DNA from: an uncultured Flavobacteriales bacterium
GTDB taxonomy: Bacteria; Bacteroidota; Bacteroidia; Flavobacteriales_D; Crocinitomicaceae
Length of the DNA: 64,000 bases
Assembly (NCBI GenBank): GCA_913054135.1
Contig: CAJXJK010000009.1
Span: 124,001-188,000 of the forward strand
Reading direction: 5' to 3'
A program made the translations under genes and the position numbers. Under the pieces are notes generated by a model. That model saw only the letters and a list, made by a program, of their open reading frames with translations. It was not told where the DNA came from and did not search any database. Positions 34,828 to 42,158 of this stretch are shown here, piece by piece. Positions within the stretch are counted from its first letter, which is position 1, and every line of letters begins with the position of its first letter.

Positions 34828-34895
34828 TAAAGTTATACTTTATTAATTACAAATAAAAGCAAATTATATTTGCTTTTAAATAAAGTATTGCTTTA
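34828..34895. promoter_or_regulatory. Three-part operator cluster between the XRE gene and 34929
   Basis: Three inverted repeats line up: TAAAGT-N3-ACTTTA (34828-34842), TAAAAGCAAAT-N3-ATTTGCTTTTA (34854-34878) and TAAAG-N5-CTTTA (34881-34895). The middle one overlaps TATATTTG (34865-34872), a -7 box for the + strand gene, so binding there would block transcription. Confidence 0.65.
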
Positions 34896-34928
34896 CTTTA
34901 CTGTAAATTAATAAAGCAAAACTTGATT

Positions 34929-35240
34929 ATGGAAACTAAAAATGAAACAATGCAAATCGCAAAAACGATTTTAAACCAGATAAAATCTTTAGATAGATTA
35001 TTTCTAATGGCAGTTGGTGCAAATAATTATGCCGCTGTATCAATTAATGAAGAAAGGGCTGGAGGAATTCAGTTCAAAGTAAATGGACTCGCACATGTTG
35101 GATGGTGTTTAATTGAACTTACCTACATGGATACTTACAAAGTCTCATTTGTAAATAGAAAACGAGAGACTGTAAAAGTGGTTGAAGAATGTTATTGTGA
35201 CCAATTAGTAGAAATCTTAGAATTCGTGGAAGGACATTAG
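34929..35240 (+). CDS. Unknown protein of Bacteroidetes mobile elements, 103 residues
   Basis: I use ATG 34929 (METKNETMQ...); a start at 34923 is also possible. The protein has a helix with ILNQIKSLDRLFLMAVGANNYAA, a Gly-rich strand region GGIQFKVNGLAHVGWCLIEL and a final CDQLVEILEFV helix. I have seen similar small proteins in Bacteroidetes mobile elements but know no function. Divergent from the XRE repressor and controlled by the operator cluster in between, it may be the gene that the repressor keeps off. Confidence 0.6.
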   Translation: METKNETMQIAKTILNQIKSLDRLFLMAVGANNYAAVSINEERAGGIQFKVNGLAHVGWCLIELTYMDTYKVSFVNRKRETVKVVEECYCDQLVEILEFVEGH

Positions 35241-35358
35241 TCCTCCACGTTTTAGATTTAGACTATAGCAATATATTAAAACAAGCACCCAACTCTGAAA
35301 ACCGCATAAACAGGTGATAACGATTCAAATTAAATAAGACCCTAAAATTGATACAATT

Positions 35359-36000
35359 ATGAAAGCTTTTTACTTCTATTCGAGAATTTCAACTTCAACT
35401 CAAAAGGCAAATCGCCAGATTGAGAATTTTAAATCTCACGAGGGATTCAATCCAATTAAAGTATATATCGATAAGATTCAAGGTAACATTCCCTTCATGC
35501 AAAGACCAGAGGCATCAAAACTATTTGATGTTGTGACTTCAACAGATGAGCAAGTGACTTTGGTGGTGGATAGTATTGACCGATTGGGAAGAAATTTATT
35601 AGATATTTTAAAGACAATAGAGTTGTTTACTGCCAATGGAATTTCCTTGAAGTCTATCAAAGAAGGGTTCACTACACTACTAGATAACGGTAAAGAGAAT
35701 CCAACAGCAAAGTTGGTTATTAGTGTGATGGGGTCAATTGCTGAAATGGAGAGAAACCGAATTAAAGAAAGAACTTCGGAAGGTATTGCAATTGCGAAGG
35801 CTAAAGGTAAATATCATGGAAGAAAATTGGGGAGCACCCAAACTACAAGAAAGATGCTTCAAAGACATTCAGATGTCGTAAAGAAATTAGAAAAAGGTCT
35901 AACCATAAGAGAAATATCGAAGATTACAGGTAAGTCAACTACAACTATAATAAAAGTGAAAAAGAGTCTTAAGTTACCTCATGGAGAAGAAAACAGATAA
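35359..36000 (+). CDS. Small serine recombinase (resolvase/invertase type)
   Basis: The 213-residue enzyme has the resolvase catalytic domain (FYFYSRISTSTQKANRQ, nucleophile Ser11; DSIDRLGRN; AEMERNRIKERTSEG). A C-terminal HTH follows (about 168-205, LTIREISKITGKSTTTI). This is the size of Tn3-type resolvases and DNA invertases, unlike the large integrase at the left end. It could resolve element dimers or invert a segment; no inverted recombination sites were recognised beside it. It lies near the right part of the island. Confidence 0.9.
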   Translation: MKAFYFYSRISTSTQKANRQIENFKSHEGFNPIKVYIDKIQGNIPFMQRPEASKLFDVVTSTDEQVTLVVDSIDRLGRNLLDILKTIELFTANGISLKSIKEGFTTLLDNGKENPTAKLVISVMGSIAEMERNRIKERTSEGIAIAKAKGKYHGRKLGSTQTTRKMLQRHSDVVKKLEKGLTIREISKITGKSTTTIIKVKKSLKLPHGEENR

Positions 36001-36030
36001 AATATAACTAACTTGTGAATAACCATTATT

Positions 36031-37761
36031 ATGAAAAAATCTCTCTTTAATTTAATTGTACTTATTTCAATCTGCTCTTTCTCAACTAACCTAAGAGCAC
36101 AAAACAAGGTAGTTAAACTTGATACTTTAATAAAAGATGATTGTTTTGGCCCTGGTAAGATTAAACTGATTAATAATGAAACAGAAATTTTAAGCCTTAC
36201 GGATGGGGGAACAGTTTCTATATATAACGTTTCAAATAAGCAACTCCTTTTCTCTAGTTGGTTGGGGGCAAGTAGATATTCTATAATTCACTCAGAAAAC
36301 TCTAATGAAATATATTTTGTACATAGGAACTATGAAGAACCAGCAAAGCTAAAGTTACTGACCTCAAAGAATGGCTCTTATAAGATTGTTGAGGTAGGTA
36401 TTGAATTACCTTTTAAGTCGTTCAACTATTCATTAGATAACAACGATTTATTACTCTCGGGATTTGCTGAAGGGGTACTTTCGTTTTACTCAGTTCGATA
36501 TGATTCAATTAGTTCAAAATTTACTATTACCAAAAGAAAGACGGTAGAACAGGCCATTATTCCAGAAATAAATAAGAGATGGACACATATTATCGATAAT
36601 ATTGTTTATGACAGCCCAAATGGATACGTTTTTTGCTACGTGAGTACGACCGTTCCAACTGAAAGAGAAGGTTATGAGAAGAGATACTCTTGCTTTGTAT
36701 CAATAAATCTGGACAATGATAAGTCTGGTATGACAATTTCACCAAGAATATCACAACCAACCAATACTGATTCAGATGTGAGATTATATTTCAATTCCAG
36801 TAGAGACAAAATCGTTATTGATAACAATTCTGCCAATACTTTACTTTATGATATATGTTCGAATGAAACTGTTGATGTTAGTCCAAAAGAAGAAAATGGT
36901 TCAAGAAAAGTAGAGTACTTCTCTAACTCATATATTGCTTGTGTATATTCAAATATACTTCTTCAACAGGAAGGAAAAAAGCCAATATATTTTACTCTTA
37001 ATGGGGGTAATCACTTTAACGTCATACACGATTTTTGTGTGTCAAATGATGGGGATTTATATGTTTCTGGCACCCTTGAATACACGGGCCAACCTACAAA
37101 CAAAAATTTCCTTTGGCACACCAAATTGGAAAAGACTTTAATCGCTAAAACGCCTGTCAATAAGAGAGACTGTTATACACGTTCGAATCAAAAAGCCAAT
37201 GATAATTTGGACGTATCAAAATCTCTAATACCGAAGGACAATAATTCGAATTTCACTGAATCTACTGACAAAAATGAAATTGGTAAAGATGAATACCCAG
37301 AATATTATGATAACGGTCAAGTTAGAAAAGTCGGTCCGAAAAAAGATGGTGTTCCCCATGGCTATTATAAGTTCTATTATGAAGATGGGAATTTGTGGGC
37401 CACTGGGAATGTTTCAAATGGTGTCAAAAGCGGACTATGGAAGTCTTACTATAAGGATGGAACATTATCATCTGAAACGACTTTTGTAGACGGTATTGAA
37501 CAAGGACCCTATAAATTCTATCATCCAAATGGTAAGCTGAAGGTTGATGGTAGTTATGAAAATGGCGAAAAGCATGGTCTTTGGAAATACTGGAATGAAA
37601 ATGGAAGCTACAACAGTGAGAGAAAATACAAAAATGGAGGATATGCTGTCGATACTAAAAAACACTCTGATGATGGTAAGAATTGTACATGGTGTAAATT
37701 CGGCCAATATTGGGGAGGAAGCTGCAATTCTTGTGGAGCAATAGCACCTTCTAAAAATTAG
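36031..37761 (+). CDS. Exported protein with C-terminal MORN_2 (YwqK-like) repeats
   Basis: The 576-residue protein has a signal peptide (LFNLIVLISICSFSTNLRAQ). A large region (about 25-380) of beta-strand character may be a propeller. Next come about four MORN_2 repeats (about 418-545: GVPHGYYKFYYEDGNLWATG, GLWKSYYKDGTL, GPYKFYHPNGKL, GLWKYWNENGSY). It ends with two CxxC pairs (CTWC, then CNSC, about 556-571), a possible metal knuckle. Its role is unknown; MORN_2 repeats are frequent in Bacteroidetes surface proteins. Its location inside the island is notable for an exported protein. Confidence 0.7.
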   Translation: MKKSLFNLIVLISICSFSTNLRAQNKVVKLDTLIKDDCFGPGKIKLINNETEILSLTDGGTVSIYNVSNKQLLFSSWLGASRYSIIHSENSNEIYFVHRNYEEPAKLKLLTSKNGSYKIVEVGIELPFKSFNYSLDNNDLLLSGFAEGVLSFYSVRYDSISSKFTITKRKTVEQAIIPEINKRWTHIIDNIVYDSPNGYVFCYVSTTVPTEREGYEKRYSCFVSINLDNDKSGMTISPRISQPTNTDSDVRLYFNSSRDKIVIDNNSANTLLYDICSNETVDVSPKEENGSRKVEYFSNSYIACVYSNILLQQEGKKPIYFTLNGGNHFNVIHDFCVSNDGDLYVSGTLEYTGQPTNKNFLWHTKLEKTLIAKTPVNKRDCYTRSNQKANDNLDVSKSLIPKDNNSNFTESTDKNEIGKDEYPEYYDNGQVRKVGPKKDGVPHGYYKFYYEDGNLWATGNVSNGVKSGLWKSYYKDGTLSSETTFVDGIEQGPYKFYHPNGKLKVDGSYENGEKHGLWKYWNENGSYNSERKYKNGGYAVDTKKHSDDGKNCTWCKFGQYWGGSCNSCGAIAPSKN

Positions 37762-37811
37762 AATGTTACCTCTTTATTCATTTGCGGGATATTTATATAG
37801 AAACCGAAGCA

Positions 37812-38540
37812 ATGAATAAAACCCTAAGTACCAAATTATGGTCAGATGAAAATCTTCGACCAGAAATACAAAAGAAATTAATTGAAATTTCGAGTCACTT
37901 TTATACTTTTCTAAATACAGAATTAAAAATCCATGATATCCAGTTGGTAGGCTCTATGGCTGCCTATAACTACGGTTCAAAATCTGACATTGATGTTCAC
38001 ATTCTGCTAGATTTTAATGAAAACGGGAGTTCTAATTACGACCTCATCTATGACTTGTTGATGACAAAGAAGGACCTATATAACTTGAAAAGAAACATTA
38101 CGGTCAAAGGGCAAAAAGTAGAATTGTATCCACAAGACATCAATCAACCCCTTCGTTCAGCTGGCGTCTATTCGTTGCTATTTCAAAAATGGGTTAAGAA
38201 ACCTACTTCACCAAAAACACAAATTGACACAACTGGTGTTTTGAAAATATCACGCATCTATCAAGAGTTGATAGATGACATTGTGAAATTAGAAGATGAC
38301 AAACTAAAGTTAGATTTGGCCAAAAAAGTTAAAGGGAATATGGTTCAAAGAAGAAATGCTGGTTTAGAAGCTGATGGCGAAAGTTCGAAGGAAAATTTGC
38401 TCTACAAGAAATTGCGGAATAGCGGGTTTCAAAAGTTATTTGACGCTATAAATCAAACTACTGATAAGCAGTTGAGTTTGGAGCAGAAAGAAATCACCAG
38501 CCAGCTTTCACTCACTAAATCTAAGTTAGATGACTCTTGA
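37812..38540 (+). CDS. Nucleotidyltransferase-domain protein
   Basis: The 242-residue protein has a polymerase-beta-like NTase core with LVGSMAAYNYGSKSDIDVHI: GS followed by DxD, the metal-binding aspartates. A third carboxylate may be in KVELY. The C-terminal half is helical and basic. I use ATG 37812 (MNKTLSTKLW), since the 37782 start is a TTG. No HEPN partner, effector or cyclic-nucleotide receptor lies next to it, so neither an MNT antitoxin nor a CBASS synthase can be claimed. It is the last cargo gene before attR. Confidence 0.75.
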   Translation: MNKTLSTKLWSDENLRPEIQKKLIEISSHFYTFLNTELKIHDIQLVGSMAAYNYGSKSDIDVHILLDFNENGSSNYDLIYDLLMTKKDLYNLKRNITVKGQKVELYPQDINQPLRSAGVYSLLFQKWVKKPTSPKTQIDTTGVLKISRIYQELIDDIVKLEDDKLKLDLAKKVKGNMVQRRNAGLEADGESSKENLLYKKLRNSGFQKLFDAINQTTDKQLSLEQKEITSQLSLTKSKLDDS

Positions 38541-38616
38541 GAATCTCTCGATTTAACTTATCAAGAGCAATTACCTCAGCTAAAAAATGGTTCGACAAAA
38601 TAATATGAGGGCGAGC

Positions 38617-38650
38617 AAAAAAGGGTTATCGAAAGATGACCCTTTTTTTT
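38617..38650 (+). terminator. Terminator after the nucleotidyltransferase
   Basis: AAAAGGGTTATC, loop GAAA and GATGACCCTTTT form a 12-bp stem with one G-T pair, followed by more T. The A-run on the left makes it usable in both directions. It lies about 75 bases after the stop at 38540. Confidence 0.85.
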
Positions 38651-38703
38651 ATGTCATAAAGTTTCTTTCCACCTAATCTAATTAAATATTTCTTGGACTT
38701 GGC

Positions 38704-38758
38704 CCTGACGAAACGAAGTATGTCAGGATCCAGACACAAGCAAGCTTGTCGTCAGGAT
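38704..38758. repeat. Stem-loop cluster next to attR
   Basis: CCTGAC (38704-38709) faces GTCAGG (38722-38727), and ACAAG (38736-38740) faces CTTGT (38745-38749) with loop CAAG. GTCAGGAT occurs twice (38722-38729 and 38751-38758), the second running into attR. Such arms next to a recombination core may bind the integrase, or may be a local copy of a genomic repeat. Confidence 0.6.
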
Positions 38759-38778
38759 TCGAGTACAAGAAGAGGAGC
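38758..38778. other. attR: partial copy of the tRNA-Asn 3' end at the right junction
   Basis: The 21 bases match 20693-20713 except A38765 for C20700. The T-stem, anticodon and D arms are absent, so this is not a tRNA gene. After GC the sequence is AAAA rather than CA, so the pre-integration tRNA gene probably did not encode CCA. Confidence 0.85.
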
Positions 38779-38813
38779 AAAAAATCCCGATTTCATTTGA
38801 AGTCGGGATTTTT
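38779..38813 (+). terminator. Probable ancestral terminator of tRNA-Asn, also serving 38819-39082
   Basis: AAAAATCCCGA pairs with TCGGGATTTTT (38803-38813) around a 12-base loop. It lies just outside attR, where the tRNA terminator would have been before integration. The symmetry of A and T runs lets it also end the - strand operon starting at 40018. Confidence 0.8.
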
Positions 38814-38818
38814 GTTTT

Positions 38819-39082
38819 CTATGCTTCTTTATCAATAGATCCCATCACTCTTTTCATAAAGTCATTTAGGGCATCTTTCCTATTAGAACCGGCTCTCACT
38901 GATTTTTGAACTTCAAGAGCGCCATACATATTTGACAATAGTTCTCCTATCACATCTAGCTCTTCATCTTTTATATTTCTACTTTCTGTGAGATGTTCTA
39001 GTAATTCTATCGCCTCCTCTACGAAATCTTCATCATTAGCATCAATAAATTCTCCTATATGTTTAATTATTGGTAATCTCAT
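38819..39082 (-). CDS. DUF6952-like protein
   Basis: The 87-residue acidic helical protein (MRLPIIKHIGEFIDANDEDF..., then AIELLEHLTESRNIKDEELDVIGELLSNMYGA) looks like the small DUF6952 family found in Bacteroidetes behind peroxiredoxin and thioredoxin genes. It overlaps the thioredoxin gene by 20 bases. Its function is unknown; it is probably linked to peroxide defence through the operon. Confidence 0.7.
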   Translation of the reverse strand: MRLPIIKHIGEFIDANDEDFVEEAIELLEHLTESRNIKDEELDVIGELLSNMYGALEVQKSVRAGSNRKDALNDFMKRVMGSIDKEA

Positions 39083-39374
39083 TGATAAATTCTTTTAGCA
39101 ATGCCGGTTTGTTAGTTTGAACTTGCTTTACAAGCTCACCATTTCTGAAGGCGGCAAAGGTTGGTAGGTTAGTAACTTGAGCTAAATTTCTTGAGTTCGG
39201 ATACTTCTCGGCATCAACGTTTACAAAATTGGCTGCACTCTCTTGGCCCAATCTTTTGAAAGTAGGTTTAAGCATACGGCAATTTCCACACCAGCTTGCA
39301 GAGTATTGAACAAAAGTCAATTCTCCAGTGTCTACTTCGTTTTTTAGGGTATCGTTCTCTAATTCTTTGAACAT
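39063..39374 (-). CDS. Thioredoxin-like protein
   Basis: The 103-residue protein has a thioredoxin fold with active site WCGNC (in QYSASWCGNCRML) and the cis-proline block NLPTFAAFRNGEL. CGNC rather than CGPC suggests a shifted redox potential. It lies 11 bases after ahpC and probably reduces that peroxiredoxin. Confidence 0.88.
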   Translation of the reverse strand: MFKELENDTLKNEVDTGELTFVQYSASWCGNCRMLKPTFKRLGQESAANFVNVDAEKYPNSRNLAQVTNLPTFAAFRNGELVKQVQTNKPALLKEFINEITNN

Positions 39375-39385
39375 AATCTCAAATT

Positions 39386-40018
39386 TTAATGTGTTTTTAA
39401 ATAATCCGCAACTCCATCTCTATCGGCTTTCATGGCATCATCCCCTTCATTCCAATTTGCAGGGCAAACTTCTCCATGTATTTGAACATGTGTGTATGCG
39501 TCAATTAATCTTATGAATTCATCTACATTTCTGCCCAATGGCATGTGATTTACACTTTCATGAAATACTTCACCTTCTTCGTCAATCAAATAGGTGGCTC
39601 TGTAGGTTACGTAATCTCCTGATCTCAAAAAATCTCCATTTTCATCTTCATGAATACCTCCATCAAGAATTCCTAACGTTTCTGATAAGTTTCGATTACT
39701 GTCAGACAATAAATCAAAAGTAACGCCTTCAATTCCACCATTGTCTTTTGGGGTGTTCAACCATGCGAAATGCACTTCAGCCGTATCTACGGATGCTCCG
39801 ATAACAATTGTATTTCTTTTCTTGAACTCTTCTAGTTTGACCTGAAAAGCAAGAATCTCTGTTGGGCAGACAAAAGTGAAATCTTTTGGATACCAGAAAA
39901 GAACAATCTTTGATTTCTTTTCTCTCGCTAATTCGAATAAATTAATCTCTTTCTGTTCTCCTAAATAATCGATCGCATTAACTGAAATTGAAGGGAACTT
40001 TTTACCTGTTTGTGTCAT
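39386..40018 (-). CDS. ahpC: Peroxiredoxin, AhpC/Prx1 type (typical 2-Cys)
   Basis: AhpC reduces H2O2 and organic peroxides. The 210-residue protein has the peroxidatic Cys51 in DFTFVCPTE and the resolving Cys185 in GEVCPANW. YPKDF and RATYLID are typical of AhpC. It heads an operon with a thioredoxin and a DUF6952 gene and is divergent from oxyR with promoter and OxyR-like sites between. No ahpF is nearby, so the thioredoxin is the likely electron donor. Confidence 0.95.
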   Translation of the reverse strand: MTQTGKKFPSISVNAIDYLGEQKEINLFELAREKKSKIVLFWYPKDFTFVCPTEILAFQVKLEEFKKRNTIVIGASVDTAEVHFAWLNTPKDNGGIEGVTFDLLSDSNRNLSETLGILDGGIHEDENGDFLRSGDYVTYRATYLIDEEGEVFHESVNHMPLGRNVDEFIRLIDAYTHVQIHGEVCPANWNEGDDAMKADRDGVADYLKTH

Positions 40019-40043
40019 AATATGTGTTTTTATCTGTTGAGAA

Positions 40044-40074
40044 CAAAGTTATAGAGACAGTGCTATTGATACAA
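40044..40074 (-). promoter_or_regulatory. ahpC promoter with an OxyR-like half-site
   Basis: On the - strand, TTG (40074-40072), 20 bases and TAACTTTG (40051-40044) match the Bacteroidetes consensus. The ATG lies 25 bases downstream of the -7 box. ATAG (40051-40054) and CTAT (40063-40066), 8 bases apart, resemble an OxyR ATAG-N7-CTAT module and lie within the spacer. Confidence 0.7.
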
Positions 40075-40110
40075 TCGAAATTATTAATACCTTTGATAGA
40101 CACTGTCTAT
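40066..40110 (+). promoter_or_regulatory. oxyR promoter with an OxyR-like site at the start
   Basis: TTG (40066-40068), 19 bases and TACCTTTG (40088-40095) form the promoter. ATAG (40096-40099), 7 bases and CTAT (40107-40110) make an exact ATAG-N7-CTAT module over the expected transcript start, directly before the ATG at 40112. That suits autorepression. Confidence 0.7.
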
Positions 40111-40111
40111 A

Positions 40112-41053
40112 ATGAACTTTCAACAGCTTACCTATATCGTAGCCTTAGATGATCACAAACATTTTAGTGATGCTGCATTTGCTTGTGATGTCACGCAAGC
40201 CACTTTGAGCGCAATGGTCATTAAACTAGAGAAAGATTTAGGCTTTTCTATTTTTGATAGAAGCACCAAACCGATTACTACTACTGAACTGGGGTTAGAA
40301 GTTGTTGCAAGAGCAAAAGATATCTTGAGTAAAAAAAATGAAATAGACCAAATCGGTCAAACTGTCCCGCAATCATTAAGCGGAAAACTTAGCATAGGGG
40401 TTATTCCGACAATTGCTAATTCAATGCTGAGAAGCGTGCTGCCTTCTTTGATTGCAAAAAACCCTAATCTAAAATTAACGATTAAAGAGATTACTACGAA
40501 TGAAATAATTGGTCAACTAAAAAATGGATCGCTAGATATTGGAATCGCAGCCACCCCACTTAATGAAAAAAACATTGATGAAGAAATCATGTTCTACGAA
40601 CCCATGCTCGTCTATGGAATTTCTGACAAAAAGAAAAAATTCGTGGTCAATGATGAAATTTTGGATGAGAAGATCTGGCTTTTAGAAGAGGGTCATTGCT
40701 TTAGAGACCAGGTTTCAACAGTTTGCAAATTAAAAGAGAATAGAGATGACCTACAGAATCTAAAATTTGAAGGAAACTCATTCGAAACCCTTTTATCCAT
40801 GGTAGATCAATTCGGAGGTTTTACCCTTATTCCAGAATTATATTATGCTGGTTTGAGCCCTGGACTCAAAGAAAAATCACGCATGTTTCAAAAACCGATT
40901 CCGGTTAGAGAAGTTAGCCTACTCTCATACGGACCATCTCGAAAAGATTTAACAATCCAATATTTGAGTGCTTTCATTCAAGACTTAATTGAACCCGAAC
41001 TCAGTACGTCCAAATTCCAGAACAAAGATTTAAGGATAGTTGGGTTGTATTAG
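40112..41053 (+). CDS. oxyR: LysR-type hydrogen peroxide sensor
   Basis: The 313-residue LysR-family activator has an N-terminal winged helix (about 1-60, FSDAAFACDVTQATLSAMV) and a C-terminal sensor domain. The redox pair is present: GHCFRDQVSTVC has Cys196 and Cys205, nine apart as in E. coli Cys199/Cys208, so a disulfide switch is expected. It is divergent from ahpC with ATAG/CTAT modules in the shared region. Peroxide activation of ahpC and self-repression are inferred. Confidence 0.93.
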   Translation: MNFQQLTYIVALDDHKHFSDAAFACDVTQATLSAMVIKLEKDLGFSIFDRSTKPITTTELGLEVVARAKDILSKKNEIDQIGQTVPQSLSGKLSIGVIPTIANSMLRSVLPSLIAKNPNLKLTIKEITTNEIIGQLKNGSLDIGIAATPLNEKNIDEEIMFYEPMLVYGISDKKKKFVVNDEILDEKIWLLEEGHCFRDQVSTVCKLKENRDDLQNLKFEGNSFETLLSMVDQFGGFTLIPELYYAGLSPGLKEKSRMFQKPIPVREVSLLSYGPSRKDLTIQYLSAFIQDLIEPELSTSKFQNKDLRIVGLY

Positions 41054-41113
41054 CCACTCAAACCCGCTAACACTTTTTCACTAAATTGGCTTTAACAAAC
41101 TCATATTTCAATC

Positions 41114-41701
41114 ATGAAACAATTTTACGTCTTAAGTCTAATGTCCTTCATTATGTTTTCATGTTCAAACGAAAGTCAAGAAACTCAATCTGCAGAAAAC
41201 GAGAGAGTGAATCAAGAAATCGAAAAAGAAATAGACAGCACTGAAAGTATCATAGAGGAAGAAAAAGAGCAAGAAAACCCTGATAGTTTATTTCAATTAG
41301 ACATAAGTGGTGCAGAAAATATTGTTCTCATCACAAACCCTAAAAGCTCAAATTTTTCTGTACCTGATGAGGACGAAGAGAATTATGTTGAAGAATTTAA
41401 AGACTTTAACGGTGACGGACTTGAAGATGTGATGGTTTATTTGGGCGCATGCGGAACGGGAGGATGCATGCATGCAATATTTATAAAGCAGTACGAGAAT
41501 TATTACAAGCTTGCCTTCAGTGATTATTTAAAAGGACCCAGCTTTGAAACCAATAAAAACGGCGGTTTATTGATTAGCTCTTATGAAGAAGTGGATGCAT
41601 ATGATCCATCCAAATTGTACGTGAATACTTTCAAATTTAATCCTAAAACTTATTGGTATGAATTGGATACCAATTACATTTATTACGATACAATTCCATA
41701 G
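41114..41701 (+). CDS. Lipoprotein with an acidic linker and EF-hand-like loop
   Basis: The 195-residue protein has lipobox MFSC (Cys17) and then a long Glu/Gln-rich linker (about 20-58). In the C-terminal domain FKDFNGDGLEDVMVYLG resembles the DxNxDGxxD calcium loop of FG-GAP/VCBS or dockerin-type repeats, followed by a Cys-rich GACGTGGCMH. No enzyme family is recognised. It is single, 60 bases after oxyR, with no evident link to it. Confidence 0.7.
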   Translation: MKQFYVLSLMSFIMFSCSNESQETQSAENERVNQEIEKEIDSTESIIEEEKEQENPDSLFQLDISGAENIVLITNPKSSNFSVPDEDEENYVEEFKDFNGDGLEDVMVYLGACGTGGCMHAIFIKQYENYYKLAFSDYLKGPSFETNKNGGLLISSYEEVDAYDPSKLYVNTFKFNPKTYWYELDTNYIYYDTIP

Positions 41702-41834
41702 AATTTAAACGCAGATAATAAAGCATTTACTCTAACCTTAGAATTTTGACACGATATCATATTAATAAGCGGATCATTCTCGGGCCATTTTATAAGCAGA
41801 AAGATAAGACGTCGTCAAAACAGATTTGCCAAGT

Positions 41835-42071
41835 CTAGCTCTCAACACATTCAATCGTGACGGTTTGAGAAATACCACCTCCCACATCTTGAACAACTGA
41901 AACTTCGGCAGGGGCATCATCATATTCATCTCCGCAATACTCTTCGGAGGTACTTGTTGTTACAGGAAAAATTCCAGTTTCTTGAACAACTTTAGTTGTG
42001 CATGTTTGACATTTTTTACAAGAAGTGAATCCTGCTAGGGCGATTACTGTAAGTAGTGCTAACTTTTTCAT
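41835..42071 (-). CDS. Small Cys-rich lipoprotein
   Basis: The 78-residue product starts at ATG 42071 (MKKLALLTVIALAGFTSCKK), a classical lipoprotein signal with Cys18. An upstream in-frame start at 42128 would lie across the ssb terminator. The mature part has CKKCQTC, then later YCGDEYDD and a final ECVES, so it may form disulfides in the periplasm. No family is recognised. Confidence 0.7.
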   Translation of the reverse strand: MKKLALLTVIALAGFTSCKKCQTCTTKVVQETGIFPVTTSTSEEYCGDEYDDAPAEVSVVQDVGGGISQTVTIECVES

Positions 42072-42106
42072 GTTTTTAGTTTTCTCAAAATGGACAATTA
42101 TTGTAC

Positions 42107-42140
42107 CAAAAAAAAAGCCCCGAATCAATCGGAGCTTTTT
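42107..42140 (-). terminator. Terminator of ssb
   Basis: Read on the - strand, AAGC-N-CCGA type arms pair around a short loop (AAGCTCCGATT... against ...CGGGGCTT, one mismatch) and are followed by nine T (the A-run at about 42107-42116). It lies directly after the ssb stop. Confidence 0.75.
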
Positions 42141-42158
42141 GTAATTTTTAAAATTGTA

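Larger units (their letters stand above)
20701..38778. mobile_element. Integrated island of about 18 kb at tRNA-Asn
   Basis: The island is bounded by attL (20693-20713) and attR (38758-38778), direct repeats of the tRNA-Asn 3' end. A serine integrase lies directly inside the left end. Cargo comprises a winged-helix protein, type I restriction-modification genes, a HigBA-ImmA module with two companion genes, a second serine recombinase, a XRE repressor, a MORN protein, a nucleotidyltransferase and several small unknown genes. There are no phage structural or conjugation genes, so it is a non-autonomous or integrative element, not a prophage. Core genes resume on both sides. Confidence 0.85.

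Noticed and set aside
35241-35358. Small gene between 34929 and the resolvase
   Set aside because: No frame with a start and plausible composition was found; it is probably leader sequence of the recombinase.
37812-38540. CBASS or MNT-HEPN system
   Set aside because: The nucleotidyltransferase has no neighbouring effector, HEPN toxin, or ancillary gene, so only the domain is reported.
38704-38778. A second tRNA gene
   Set aside because: Only the T-loop-to-acceptor end matches tRNA-Asn; no D arm, anticodon arm or 5' acceptor strand can be formed.
20701-38778. Prophage
   Set aside because: No capsid, tail, terminase, lysis or phage replication genes are present; cargo is restriction, toxin-antitoxin and unknown genes.
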